From contig JANTQA010000042.1 in assembly GCA_027625915.1 (NCBI GenBank), forward strand, positions 377,001-441,000: DNA of 64,000 bases, in the 5' to 3' direction. The notes under the pieces were generated by a model. It was not told the origin of the DNA. It worked only from the letters and a program-made list of their open reading frames with translations, and made no database searches. Of this stretch, positions 47,657-60,015 are shown piece by piece. This stretch comes from Anaeramoeba flamelloides. Taxonomy: Eukaryota > Metamonada > Anaeramoebidae. Position 1 is the stretch's first letter, and every line of letters starts with the position of its first letter. Position numbers and translations under genes: made by a program.

Positions 47657-50223
47657 ATGAAAGAGATCAATTCTATGTAAAAAAAAAAAAAAATTGAACG
47701 AAATAATTACTGTAGTTTTCCATTGTTTTTTATTATCCTGACTACCTTTTAACTATTATCATAATATCAAAATATCGTAATAAAAGATTTCGTAAACCTT
47801 AGGTGTGTTTGAAAGAGAAAAAATTGTTTTTATGATCATACCTCATGGTATCTTTTTATGCAATCTGTTGATCGAAAATTATCAAAATTTGATGCTACAA
47901 TTTCCCAGTCTGTTAATTTCTCTTCGTGAACAATGCTTAAAAGCTTATCATCCTTTTGAATTTTTAGAAAAAACAAACAGAAACTTTTTCAGTTTTTGAC
48001 AAACGAAACTAAAAGGCTTTAATTCTTACTAATTCTTTCGTCCAATGTTCATTTAAATCTTGTTCTTTTTTAGGTGTTGGGTTTACACTTTGGTAGGATT
48101 TTACAGACTTTGTTTCACCTCCTTTTGAGGACCTATTTTACACAAAATTGTTAAAAAAAAAGTTTTCTTTTGAGAACAAGTATTTCGGAAAGAAAAAAAA
48201 AAGAAAAACAATCTTTTTACATTTTTTGATTCCAGTGTCGGGAATAGTAAAAAAAAGATTTTTGATGGTATTTTTTTTTTGATTGTGTGTTGGTTTAATA
48301 TGTGTAGTGATCAATTGTGGAAAAAATCTTCTTTTTTATTTATTGGAAAACTATTGTGAAAATTATTAAAAACATCAAAAAAAGAGACAAGTTGAGTTTT
48401 GAAAAAGAACAGTAATAAAAGTTTTTGTTTTTTTGTCTGTCTAAAAATTCAAATCATACAGGTACAAAACAAAATTTGTTTTGAAAAGAGTTTAAATTCC
48501 AAGTAAAAGAAAAAAAATGATAATTCTCAGTTTTTGGAAAATTTGAAGCAATTAAGATCCAAAAACTTTGAACATCTTAAGGGGTTGTAGGATTTTATTT
48601 ATTGAGATCATTTTTTTGGTCAAAAAAACGAGAGGTCCTTTAAACGAACCAAAAAAATTGGTTTCTACTGTCCGACTGAAAACCTCGAAATTTCATACAC
48701 ACTAGAAATTCAATTTTTCTGATTCATTATAAATTACAAGAATTTTATTTTGATTATAGATAAATATATTAAGTTCCGAGTAATCATTGACTGTTACAAT
48801 TTACAATTGGAACAAAAAATTCAAAAATATATCGCCTTTTATGGTAAATATATAAGTTACCAAGGAACTATGAAAGTTTCTAAAATAGGGTATTGCAAAA
48901 ATATTCGAAATTAATCAATTTGGGCCCTTTGATGAATGTGGAAATATTCAAATTCCACAAATCTTTTAAAATTAAAGAGGTAAATCGAATGAAAAGTAAA
49001 ATCGAAATATTGTATTAAAATTGTAAAATGAGAATTATTTTTATCAAATGATTATAAATTTGAATGTGTTTTAGTTGGTGAGGGATATTTGAATTTTTTG
49101 AATAAAAATTGTATTTAGGAAAACTACTTGATATCTAAAAAATAATTTGAAGTTACCAAATTTATATCAAAAAATTTTATTATAGGAATGATCTAATGTA
49201 AATAAAACCAATATATTTTAAATTGAAAAACAAAGTAATTATCGGAAATCATACTCTCTAATAATTTTATTATTTATCTATGGTATAATTATAAATAAAT
49301 TATATTTTCTGAATTATCTATACTGTTAGAATTTTCATAACAAATAGATAAATTACTGTTTAATTTATCTTTTTCACAATAATTTAGATTAATTTTGTCA
49401 ATTTATATTTATTTTTTTTGTAATTTGAAATATATAGGTTAATATTAAAAACTCTTGATAATCCAACAAATTTACTATAATCAAAAAAAAAAAGTTGTAA
49501 TAAATCGAGAATTTTTTTTAGTTTTAATTAATTCTTTAAAAAAATTGCATAAAACTTGTACAAACTTTAAAAATTAATTTAAAAATAATGTGAATGATTT
49601 TTTATTATTTAGATTTTTTATCAGATAATAAAATTATATCTCTAATTTTCAAGTTGGCAAAGATATTTTTAGGTTTAATTGTTAAATCTGTGAAAAGTAT
49701 TTTTGTTTACAATAAAATCATAAATAAACAATATGTAGTGCAACTTTGAATAATCATATTTTCTGACCACAACACCATTTTAATGAATTTCTCTTTTCTT
49801 TTTCAGTCTTTTTTTTTTTGATAATTATTTGTATTTGGTGTATTTTTTTTTGATTTCTACCTTTACTAAAGTATTTAGATTGATATACTTTGAATATTTA
49901 ATCAATATCACAATCATAACAGTTATAATTGGTGTCACTTTAAAGGTTTAAACTCTCCACAAAAGTTTATGAACAAAAAATCACAAATTAAAGCACACAA
50001 TTCAATTTCTAGTAAAATAATTTTTATGAAAAACAAAATTCAGAAGATTGTGTCATAATTTTAGATTTTTTGTTTCCAAAAAATTTATTGAAAATTTGTG
50101 TCTTAAAGGCCGAACCTGCAGTAAATAAAATGAAAAGGGTATCTTTATTATATACTTTGTTCAAACTAATATTTTTTTTCAAAACATTTAATAAGATTTT
50201 GTTTTTTTTTATAAATTTCTTTT
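47657..50223. other. Intergenic, no gene seen
   Basis: AT-rich spacer. A 64-codon frame at 47805-47999 has a more protein-like mix (IIPHGIFLCNLLIENYQ, AYHPFEFLEKTNR). I cannot place it in a family, and it has no partner exon that I can see. The remainder shows nothing recognisable. Confidence 0.4.
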
Positions 50224-50807
50224 AATATGTACTTAATAAAATTAAGCACTTTTTTTTTTTTCTGATTAATATTTTTCGAAATCTAGCCTTATAAATTAAT
50301 TCAATTAACCACTGGTATAAAATTTTTCGAATAAAAACAATCTCAACTTTTGAATATCAAAAATATTTTTTGAAATTACTAGCACTTTTTTATTTTTTTT
50401 TGAAAAATTGGGGTTTAGAAAATTTTGAAATCAAATAATAAACTAAAATATTAAATTAGAATACTTTTCCAGTGAGTTTTTCTTTTAAAATAACTTTTTT
50501 TTTAATTTTAATATTTCAAAATAAAAAAAACATTTGAAGACCAAATTAGTGCCTTTTGTGAAAAAAAAATTACCAGAATTTCGAATTTGTTTTAGTAAAT
50601 GAGTTATAATAAGAAAGTGTATCTAAAAATATACATAATTTCAACTTTAAATTCAATGATTTTGGCAAAAAATCTTTTCAAAGAAAAAGTTAAATTGAAA
50701 CTTTATTTATTTTAATTTTATCATTTTGTTTTTTTTTAATTTTTTTAATGGAAAGTATTTGATCAGTTTTCAATTTTTTGTGTATTTGTGGTCGTAGGGA
50801 CATATTA
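50224..50807 (+). repeat. Dispersed repeat R3, copy 2
   Basis: Closely matches 62617-63204 in the same orientation. Shared blocks are TCTAGCCTTATAAATTAATT, CATTTGAAGACCAAATTAGT, GCCTTTTGTGAAAAAAAAAT and GATCAGTTTTCAATTTTT. The right end reads GGTCGTAGGGACATATT, whose reverse resembles the left end AATATGTAC. No open frame is conserved among the three copies. Confidence 0.8.
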
Positions 50808-51244
50808 TTTTTTGAAAATTAGAACTTTATAAATATTAATCAAATATGAAATGAAAAAAAAAAACCCTTTGGTTGTTAGAATGTTGGTTGGTATGTTCTA
50901 ATTAGAATAATTCGAACAAAAAAAGTTTTCTATCACACTCTTTTCTTTAATCTGTCCTTTTGGAAAAGAAAAAAAATGTTCAAAATTTTTCTTAACAATA
51001 TAAAAATAAAAAAATTAGAATATTAACTAAATTGCATTCGTTCCTTATTCTATTTACGAATTGTTTTCATCTATGTTACTTACAATCACAAATTAATAAG
51101 TGAAAAATCACTTTTCAAAAAATTCATTCACTTTAACCTTTTAAATACATACAAGGCCGCTAATCTATGAATTTAGAACTAACATTATATAATCTTCTAT
51201 CTTGCACATAAATATCATTTTCCAACTTTCTTGTACTATTTACC
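50808..51244. other. Intergenic, no gene seen
   Basis: AT-rich spacer between R3 copy 2 and the PX-like fragment. Confidence 0.5.
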
Positions 51245-51508
51245 TTAAATTTTTAGTAATCTGTCAAGGGGAAGGGATTTTTTGGTTAAAATATCTAAAA
51301 ACATTTTAATTTTGGTTGATCTTTCGAATGCTTTTATTTGTTCAAAACTCATTAAATTCAAATGGGGTTTAGGGAATTGTAAAAAAAATTTTTTAGATAT
51401 TTCTTGAAATTCATTATATCTAGTTTTATTCAATTTCAAGAAAGTCTTCTTATTTGAATTGTGCAAGAATTTATTTCTTTCATAATTTTTTTCTCTATAT
51501 ATACTGTC
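51245..51508 (-). pseudogene. PX-domain-like fragment
   Basis: An open stretch of 87 codons before the stop at 51245 without a clear ATG. RYNEFQEISKKFFLQFPKP followed by IKAFERSTKIKMFLDILTKK resembles the centre and C-terminal helices of a PX (phosphoinositide-binding) domain. PX domains typically carry an RRYSEF...FP...ERR..L pattern. The first strands and the Arg-Arg pair are not seen (only one Arg). Other short minus-strand frames further right (51805-52017, 52712-52903) could be pieces of the same locus but are unrecognised. Either a dead fragment or one exon of a gene I cannot assemble. Confidence 0.35.
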
Positions 51509-53223
51509 TTATTGGCAAACAGTATATTTATTGACTTTAAATCAGTTTGAGTCTTAAGATCTTGCTGAAATTTAAAATTTCGGATTTTTTACTACCAAAT
51601 TTGAAATTTACCTTCAAAAAGATTCGAAAATAAAAATTAAAATTGATTTTGTTGTGTTTACTTTCTTGAAAAAATGTCCTCGGAGTTTACTTCGTATGTA
51701 TCAATATAATTGAAAAAATAGGTGGAAGAATCTTTACAGACTGGGTAAAACAAATAGATTTTAATTGGGCCTTGTTTTGTTTAAAAATTTTGAAATTTTT
51801 TTGTTCAAAAATTATCAAAATATGGTAGTGAAAAAAATACTGGGCATGGAAAAGGATCTCTGACAAGATTTTTAATTGATAAATTTAGAGAAATTGTTTT
51901 ATAATTTCTAATATTTAAAATAAAATCCTTTTGATTAAGAACTAAACTTTTTAAAATTATAACTCGCCCCCTTATTATAATAATGATTAATAAAATTACA
52001 CTTTTTAAAAACTCCATTTAATCAATCTAAAAACATGAATTAAATATTATCATTTTTCAAATAAATAACAAACCTCAGAAAAGCTCAATTATTTTTCTTA
52101 AAAAATTGATCTACTTATACTATCAAACTAATTACTTGAGTATTCTATAGAAACCCTTACTTTAATGAACGTTGGGTAGGTTTATTAATAGAGATCACAA
52201 AAAATTAGTTATTTATAAAAAGGATTTTATTTTAAATAAAAGAAATTACACTTCACTTTTTTACGAATATTAACAATTAAGAATCTTGTATGGGATTATT
52301 TTCATGTAAGGAATTTTTTTCACTTCTAGACCTAAAAATTGTCATATTTTGTCTATCTTTAAATTGAATAAATTCTCAATGATTTTTCTCTTAACAGTAT
52401 CTTATTTCATTACTCAAAGAACTTTAAATTTGATTGGTCCTTTAGTGTGTTTTTTGTAAAAAAAATCGACTTTCTGATTTTAAAATAAAGCAATAATTTT
52501 TTTAAATAGTAATTCAGAATTTGTTTCACTCATCCAGTCAAGCGTTAAGCAACCCATTTGAGCACCTAAGATTTAATGCAAGATTTCTAAACAAATATTC
52601 ATTTTTAAAAATTAATACTTTTGTTGAATATTTTCACAATCAAAAAAGTTCCTCTAAAAGCAAAAAAGTTAAACACTCAACAAAGTTTTTTTTTAAAAAA
52701 TATGTTTTGAATTAGAACCTTTTACAAACTTTTTCAAAAAACTTTTTGGAAAATGTGATCACAACCCGATTAAAAAACGTTAAACAGGATATTAAATTCT
52801 CTTTCTTTTTTCCAATTTTACTTTTTAATTCTGAAAAACACAATTTATTCAAAAAAATATTGAATAATCTTTTTCCAAATTTCAAGGTCAGATTCAGAGC
52901 CACATTTCATTAATCAAATAATGTATAAGGGGTACTATTGAAAAAAAATTTTATTTTTCAACAAATTTTTACAAGATTAAAATAATTTGAATAAGTAAAC
53001 ACCTCAAACATCGTAATTACACCACTCACTAAAATTTCTTCTCATTTTATCTCTTTTTCATTCCTAATTTTATTTTTTTTTTGGTTAAAAAAAAAATTAA
53101 AAAAATAACAAATTTTTACTGGTCAAAAAAAAAATAAAGGATTGCAACACAATAATTATCTGAGTAACGACAAAACAACAGACCAACAAAAGAAGAACCA
53201 AATTGAAGAAACACATTGAAGAA
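51509..53223. other. Intergenic, no gene called
   Basis: Contains short minus- and plus-strand frames (51805-52017, 52521-52715, 52712-52903) without recognised domains. The last 150 bp form the leader of the rightward CH-like gene. Confidence 0.4.
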
Positions 53224-55513
53224 ATGAGTGCCAATGTGCGATCACCATGGTCAACCATCCCAAAAGCAGAAAAAACAAAAAACAAGACAAACAAAAAAAA
53301 CATGGAGCTCACCTCTTCTGTAACAACCCCAGCCTTAGTCCGCTTCTTACAAAATGTGTTGGAGGACAAAACACTGACTTCTACAACTTTACTAAGTAAG
53401 GAAGAATTGCATTTACACTTAACAAACCTTCTCTTGGTTGTTGTTCCAACTGAATATATTAAGATCAAAATCGTTGATCGGTTGTCGTCTGTGAAAAGGA
53501 ACAATTATCGAGAATTTTGGAGAACAATGGTAAGCATTTACAATTATCCAAAATCTGAGATCCCACAATTCGACAATTTTCTTCGGCACCAGCCGTCTGC
53601 ACTAGAATTACTTTTAAAGGGATTATTCTTTTTGCAACAAAAAATTGAAAACAAAGGCTGTGTTCAGGAAAGCACACGAATAAGGACAATCTATCTCCGA
53701 GAAAAGGAAGTCAAGAAATTTAAATTTCAAGTCAAGAACATTGGAAGAAATACAACAAAGGTCTACCAAAATCCTCTCTTTTACAAAAGCCCCAATCGCT
53801 TTTGTAGAAAACTCAAAAATCAAAAAAGATATGAAAAGAACACTACTCGCGTTCAAAACAGATCCAAAAACAAAACTGCTCGCATTCCAAACAGATCCAA
53901 ACTCAAAACAAAGAATTCTAAAAAGGGAAGCACACCAAACACATTGTCAAAAAATGATCTTTTCAAAAAAAAAAAGAATAAAAATTCTAATCATTTTACA
54001 CATACCAAAAAAGATCATCAATTCGAGCAATCAAACAAAAAACACCAACAGAAAAATAAACAACAACAATCGTTTGACAATGGATCTGTTGATGGCATTT
54101 CGCTTTTAAAAAAAAAAACGAAGCCACTAGACAGTTCTCAATTAGAATTCAAATCAGAATCTGGTTCCGATTCTGGTTCATTTTATGAACAAGAAAAACA
54201 ATTGCAACCCAACAAAGAACAATTTCAACTGAACAAAGAACAATTACAACTCAATAAAGAACAATTACAACTCAATAAAGAACAATTTCAACTAAACAAA
54301 GAACACTTACAACTCAACAAAGAACCATTGCAACTCAACGAAAAACATCAATTTGATTCTCGATTTGATCAAAATTATGTGAACAATTTCGCAAATAATT
54401 CAAAAAATGTCGAACAAAAGAAGCAAGCATCAAGGCAAAGTAATTGCCCCCAATATGAAAAAAATAATTTTCATTCAAGCCCCTGCAAAAATCATTCAAA
54501 TACAGATTCTGAATTTGAGTTGCACTCAGAATCAGCCTCAGAATCAATTTTAACTGGTAATGATCAGAGTCTTTCTAATGAGCTAGATGATAATTTTTGG
54601 GGAGAAGAAGAGTCAATTAACAAAGATCATAAATTTAATAACAAATTAAAGAAATATACCCTCAAAAGTTCTGATCATTCTCGTTATTCTGATAATCAGA
54701 ATAATTCTGAAAATTCAAGTTTTTCAAATAATTTTAATAAAATTACAAAAACAAAAACAAAAACAAAAACAAAAACAAAATCAAAATTCAAACCAAAAAA
54801 AACAAAAACAAAAACAAAAACAAAAACAAAAACAAAAGCAAAAGCAAAAGAAAAAGAAAAAACAAAAGAAAAGGAAAAGAAAACAGAAATAGGAAATAAT
54901 TTTCTCTATAACGGATCAGAATCAACCTCCGAAACAAATTATGAATTTAATTCTGAATCAACTATAGAATCAGATTCTTCGTCTGAAGAAACAAACCTTT
55001 TTGATGTTATCACACTTGATTCAAGGAGTCCCATCGAAGATACTCTTAATTTAGAGAAATTAATACTTAAATTAAAACAAATTAGCGAAAAAAAGGGTTA
55101 CAACAGTTTCCAACATTTCCATTCGTTGCGTCTAAAATTGGATACATTTTTTTTCATAAACACATATACTAGATGGCAAAATTTTGCAATAGATGGGGTA
55201 AAGAAAAAAATTAGAACAATTATTTTACCTTTAGAAATGGAATTTAAACAAGCATATAATATTTTCATCAAATTTTCAATTATTAATAAAAATATTTTTA
55301 AAATTTTTATAGCACAGCCATCAAAATCCTCTTCTAAAAACAAAAAGAAAAAAAAGAAAAAAAAAAATCAATTTGCTGAAGGAATTATAGAAATTAACGA
55401 AAATAAAATTATTGTTAGTAAAAAAATTAATATCAAGAATACTGATGTTGACAACGATACTAATAAAAATAATAATGATCAAAATCAAAATCAAAATCAA
55501 AATCAAAATAAAA

Positions 55514-55548
<35 letters not shown>

Positions 55549-56292
55549 AATGATAATAATGGAGGTGGTTTGCAAATCGCTGAATGCTTTTCTTCAGAAT
55601 GGGGTGTGGAACTTCAAATAATGATTCATAGATATGACCCGTTATCATTTGCAATCATCAATTTAAACGACAATCGGATGATACACTTGAAATCCATTGA
55701 AAAACAGCAAAGAAGGGTATTAATCTTTTTATTTTCCCTTTATAATGCATCCAGGGGCAAAGCATCCATAATCGGGAATAACCCAAAAATGGAAAATATG
55801 AAAATTAATATTAAAAATTTGGATACATCAATATTACCACCATATTCAAAGAATTCTTTAAAAAAACGAAAAAGTAAAAAGTTCCAATCACTGAGCAAAA
55901 TCTCGCGAAAATTAGACAAAGCCCCACAACTATCCCTTAATTTATTAGAAACAGAAATTAGCAAATGGATTAAACATTACGGCGGCGTCAATTTTTTAAT
56001 TTATGTTGCCGTGAAGAAAGTTCTCCCCTTTGACCCCAGCTTTATAAAAATCAGAAACAATGGAATAATTATTGTAAATTCTAACAATAGCCGCTTCGTA
56101 ATGCCCTTTTCAAATACATTTAAAATCACAAAGCCAGGCAATAACGACCAATTATTTAGAATATCATCTCCGAAGAAATCAACAATTTTAGTTACTAGAT
56201 CCAAAAAGGACAGAAGAATCGTTATTAAAACAATATTTGTTTTTTATCGGAGATGGAAACTCAACCCGAAGCGCTATATTAAAAAAAAATAA
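53224..56292 (+). CDS. CH-like domain protein with conserved C-terminal region, paralogue 2
   Basis: About 1022 residues from ATG 53224; the frame is open a little upstream without another ATG, and 53302 is an alternative ATG. Intronless. Residues 35-145 match the CH-like region of the 38023-40431 protein (LLLVVVPTEYIKIKIV, NNYREFWRTMVSIYNYPKSEIP, ALELLLKGLFFLQQKI). The linker is longer than in the paralogue. It has basic RSK repeats, seven QLQLNKE heptads, TKTKTK runs, acidic serine patches and an NQNQ/NNND stretch. The C-terminal 330 residues share long blocks with the paralogue: SIEKQQRRVLIFLFSLYN, IIGNNPKMENMKINIKNLD, TSILPP, FLIYVAVKKVLPFDPSFIKI and VIKTIFVFYRRW. A hydrophilic insertion (about 700-780) splits one conserved block. 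Function unknown; adaptor or cytoskeletal role is inference. Confidence 0.88.
54199..54345 (+). repeat. Seven tandem 21 bp units coding QLQLNKE heptads
   Basis: Consensus unit is CAATTACAACTCAATAAAGA plus A. Variants alter the third residue (Q/F/L/P) while keeping N-K-E. A seven-residue period fits an amphipathic helix or coiled coil. Lies in the linker of the CH-like protein and is absent from its paralogue. Confidence 0.85.
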
Positions 56293-56749
56293 GATTTTTT
56301 GATTTATTATTTTTATTTTTATTTTTATTTTTATTTATTCTTTGAATTTGGACTATTTTTACTGTTACATTTATTCGCATTTGTAATTTAAATTTTAAAT
56401 AATTTTTACAAATCCTTTTTATATTTTTTTCTTTTTCTTTAATAACTTATCTTCCAGATATAGCAATAAGGAAAATATTGTATAATTTAAGATTTATACT
56501 CAAAGATATTTATATTATTTTTTAGAATATTTTTTTTTAATTTTTCAAAATTTTTAAAAAATTTATCCGCTTTAATAAAACGTTTTTAAATAAGATTTCG
56601 TTTCTTTTTATTTTTTTTTTGTTTACATTTTTCAATTTTTTTTTACTTTTAATTTTTCTGGAATTTTAAACTCAGAAATATAAAAAAAACCCTTTTTTTT
56701 TTTTAATTATTTATTTTATGAAGGGATTATTAACCTCTCTTGTTTGTCA
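56293..56749. other. 3' region of CH-like paralogue 2, no gene
   Basis: Starts with several TTTTTA repeats directly after the stop codon (about 56303-56337), probably 3' untranslated. The rest is AT-rich spacer. Confidence 0.5.
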
Positions 56750-57060
56750 TTAAATTTTCTTGAATTTTCTGTTTTTTTGGAAAATGTATCGATTTTCGTT
56801 AGTTTTTTTTGAGTTTTCTATTTATTTGTGAAGTGTTCAAGGTTTTTTTACTTTTTGAAATAAACAAAATTTTAATAAATGTTCTGTTTATTCCTGAAAA
56901 CTCAAAAAAACCTAATGAAAATCAATAGATTTTCCAAATAAAATAGAAAACCTCAAAAAAACCTAGAACACACCACAATTAAAATAGAAAACCTCAAAAA
57001 ACCTCGAACACTTCACAAATAAAACATAAAACCCCAAGAAAACTGTAGTTAGCGTTTTTT
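56750..57060. repeat. Palindromic repeat with about 40 bp tandem units
   Basis: On the right, AAAATAGAAAACCTCAAAAA then ACCTCGAACACTTCACAA recur with a period of about 40 bp (56925-57040). On the left the same words occur reversed (TTTTTTTTGAGTTTTCTATT then TTTGTGAAGTGTTCAAGG, 56800-56850). The whole folds back around about 56880. Non-coding, family unknown. Confidence 0.6.
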
Positions 57061-57160
57061 TTTAATTTTTGAAATGAAAAGAAAATTTAATAAATTTTCT
57101 TTTCATTTCAAAAAGTAAAAACAATCCAGGTCTTCTACGGCACCTGGTGATCCTATCCTG
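57035..57160 (+). repeat. CTACGG hairpin repeat, copy 2
   Basis: TTTGAAATGAAAAGAAAATT and its complement AATTTTCTTTTCATTTCAAA form a near-perfect 20 bp stem with a short loop, followed by AGTAAAAACAATCCAGGTCT and TCTACGGCACCTGGTGATCC. Related to copies at 19420 and 59885. Confidence 0.6.
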
Positions 57161-58173
57161 AATTTCTAAATTTGTATTTAGGGATTTTAATCAAACTTAA
57201 AAAAACTTATTACCTACTAAGGCTAATAAGCACGTTGCATCTATTTTTGCAATAATATTAGAAATAATATATATTTTTAATATTTTCGGATTTATTGTTA
57301 AGATTTAAGTGTTGGACGCTTTGTCTGGTAAAGATAGAATTCTTAAGTGTCTAAATTTGTGTCTCCCAATTTAAAGAATACCTAAGATAGACAGCGTCAT
57401 CAGAAGAATTTTAAACTCAATTTTGTTCCTATTTTTTTTTAATATTTTCGGAATTATTTTTTTTTTAATTAAGAAATCCAGATTTTACGATTATTTTAAT
57501 AGGTTGAGCTATTCCATAGAAAATTGTCTAAATATTCAATGATTTCTAAATTGTTTATTTTTGGTTTTTACATAATTAACAACATTTTGATTGATTTTTA
57601 TTCAAAAAACTCTTAATTTACTAAATAAAGTGAATTATCAAAACACCCATAAACTGGATTATCTTTTTTAAAACAATTTTACACAGAAAAAAATCCAATT
57701 TGTTTCTAAATAGAAGGTATTTAGAGATTTTCAAAAAATAAAACAAGAAACAATTAATATATTTTTTCAAAAATTTGAATGCTTGAAATTTAGATCTTTT
57801 TTAAAACGTTTTTCTTTTGTTAATTGAATAATTTTCCTTGATAAACTGTTTTTCTTTTTTGATTTAATTTAAATTTTTCATTAATGAGATTACCTGATTT
57901 TTTTTTGTTATTGGAATTGTTTTAATCAAAAAAAGTACCATCCCCTTTATAAATTTAAATGATTCATTCTCTGGGTATGTGCCATATTCAGATTTGATGA
58001 TGACCACTGCAGAAGTATTATAATTTCTAGATTTCGATTGTATAAGTTATGTGAATTTATTTTTTCAAAATAAGTTTCCTTAATTTAGGATATGTGGTTA
58101 TGAGAATTAAAAAAATATCATCCATGGATGAATCAAATTTAAACAAATGTGTATTTTTAAAGATATCTATTAA

Positions 58174-58174
<1 letters not shown>
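57161..58174. other. Intergenic, no gene seen
   Basis: AT-rich spacer without recognised repeats or coding. Confidence 0.5.

Positions 58175-58223
<49 letters not shown>
58175..58223. repeat. (TA)24 microsatellite
   Basis: The longest TA dinucleotide run in the window. Further TA runs lie at about 60240-60258 and 63556-63577. Confidence 0.95.
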
Positions 58224-58227
<4 letters not shown>

Positions 58228-58446
58228 TAGGGAAAAAAATAAGAAAAAAAATTGTACCAAATTATCAAAAATATAAACTAAGATCTACAAATTCACAGTT
58301 TTTTTTTATTTTTTGAATTTTGTAAAAACAGATTAGGAAATTTAATAAAATCTTTGATAAAATTTCAAAACAAAAACTAAAATATTATTCAAAAAAATAT
58401 TAATTACAATTTAAAATAATAATAAAAATAATAATTTTCAAACTAG

Positions 58447-58461
58447 CCCCCCCCCCCCCCC
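58447..58461 (+). repeat. Poly(C) run of 15
   Basis: Fifteen C in a row between AAACTAG and ACATTTAATTTC, in DNA that is otherwise extremely C-poor. No open frame uses it. No other feature nearby. Confidence 0.9.
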
Positions 58462-59884
58462 ACATTTAATTTCAAGCTAAATTATCAAACAAAAAAATTG
58501 AAAAAAAGTATTTTAAAATTTTGAAGATTCTTAGCCGAAACAATAGAAGTGGAATTTTAGTATTTTTTATTAAATACTTATTCTTATTGTTTTTTTTTCT
58601 TTCTTCTCCATTTTTTTGTTAAAATTTTCTTTTTACATCTTCAACTATCAAAATAATTTCATACCTTTCTTTTACTTATATCTATTTATTTACGTCAACC
58701 ATCTAAGAATCTCATTTGTTAATTTATAATAAATTCAAAGTTACCAAGAATATTATGGTACTTATATAAATTTTAGTTAAAACATTAACACCAGGATTCT
58801 ATCTTTTGATACTACCCTAATACCATATAAGAATAAAAAAAATGATTTTTTTTTAAATAGTATTTTCGAAAAATGCATTTTCTTAAATAAATTCTAAAAA
58901 TCTATTTATACCAATCCTGAATTAAAAGAAAAAAAAAAGAATGTGTATTTTTTTACTGATTAAAAAAAATTGAAATTTTGATCAAAAATAAACTGTTTTT
59001 CATGCAAAAGGGCCTAGTTTTATTGTCCAAATAAAACATATTTTATGAATTTAATTCAATATTCTTCTCAAACTAAAATTTCAATTTTTAGATCAAAATC
59101 ATTTTTTCTCATTTTGTTAAATTTTTTTTTTTTTTGTATTTTGCTTTTTGCTTTTTTTTCTTCTTTTCTTTTTTATTTTTTTATCTTAAAAGTTAAATTT
59201 GAAAAAAAAAAAATGTGTGAAACTCCAAATTAACATTAAGAAAAGTTAAATTTTTGTATGTTCTTTTAAATTCATACATCTACAAGTGAAAAATATTATT
59301 TTCAACAATTTTAATTTTCCTAAAGAAATTCAGAAAATTTTAAACTTGACGTTACAATAAAAAGGGGACACAAAAAAATTTTATATTTTTTTTTTGTGAA
59401 ATTTATGGTTTATTTGGGTTTTTCTTTTATGATTATCAACTCTAATTTGAAGTTTTTTATTTCTCATATTTCTAAACAACCTAAGTTTGGTTGAAACTTA
59501 ATCAATAAAGGGATTTTTTCATTTTTAGCTGGTATCTTTGAGAGAAATGAAGTTTATCTATATGAGTAAAGATTTTAAGAAGCAAATAATTTAAAAATAG
59601 TTGTAATTATAAAAAAAAAATAAAATATTCATCTGACTCATATTGTTGGCTAAATAATTTAAATTCCATAAATTATTATTATTTTATAATGAAATAGAAG
59701 TAATTCAAGAAAATTTTATCAAAAAAAAAAGATCAAGAAAAAAAATATTAATAATTTCATAACGGTTAATTAATTCCCTTGTTTGAAAAAATTAAAAACT
59801 ATCAAATGTTGTTAGTGTTTCCAATATTTGAAATAATCAAGTAAAATCCTTGATTTTATGAAATTCTTTTGAATTCTGGTAAAC
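58462..59884. other. Intergenic, no gene seen
   Basis: AT-rich spacer. A hydrophobic 62-codon frame at 59045-59233 is Phe/Leu rich because of T-runs and is not called. Near 59635 a block (TCTGACTCATATTGTTGGCT) resembles the start of the 61396-62555 units. Confidence 0.45.
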
Positions 59885-60015
59885 CACCGATAGGTTGTTT
59901 GTAATTTGAAATTTAAAAAGAAAATTTTGTGAGATTAATGTTTATTTCTCAAATTAATAAAAAAACCTAGGTAGTCTACAACACTCTACGGCACTTGATG
60001 ATACTTGATAGTAGT
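59885..60015 (+). repeat. CTACGG hairpin repeat, copy 3
   Basis: GATAGGTTGTTTGTAATTTG, a weak stem, then AAAAAAACCTAGGTAGTCTA and CTCTACGGCACTTGATGAT. Same order of blocks as copies 1 and 2. Confidence 0.5.

Noticed and set aside
47805-47999. 64-codon frame with a HPFEFLEK-type patch
   Set aside because: Looks more protein-like than most, but I could not assign a family or connect exons.
58057-58276. Open frames on both strands encoding alternating Tyr-Ile
   Set aside because: Translation of the (TA)24 microsatellite; no gene.
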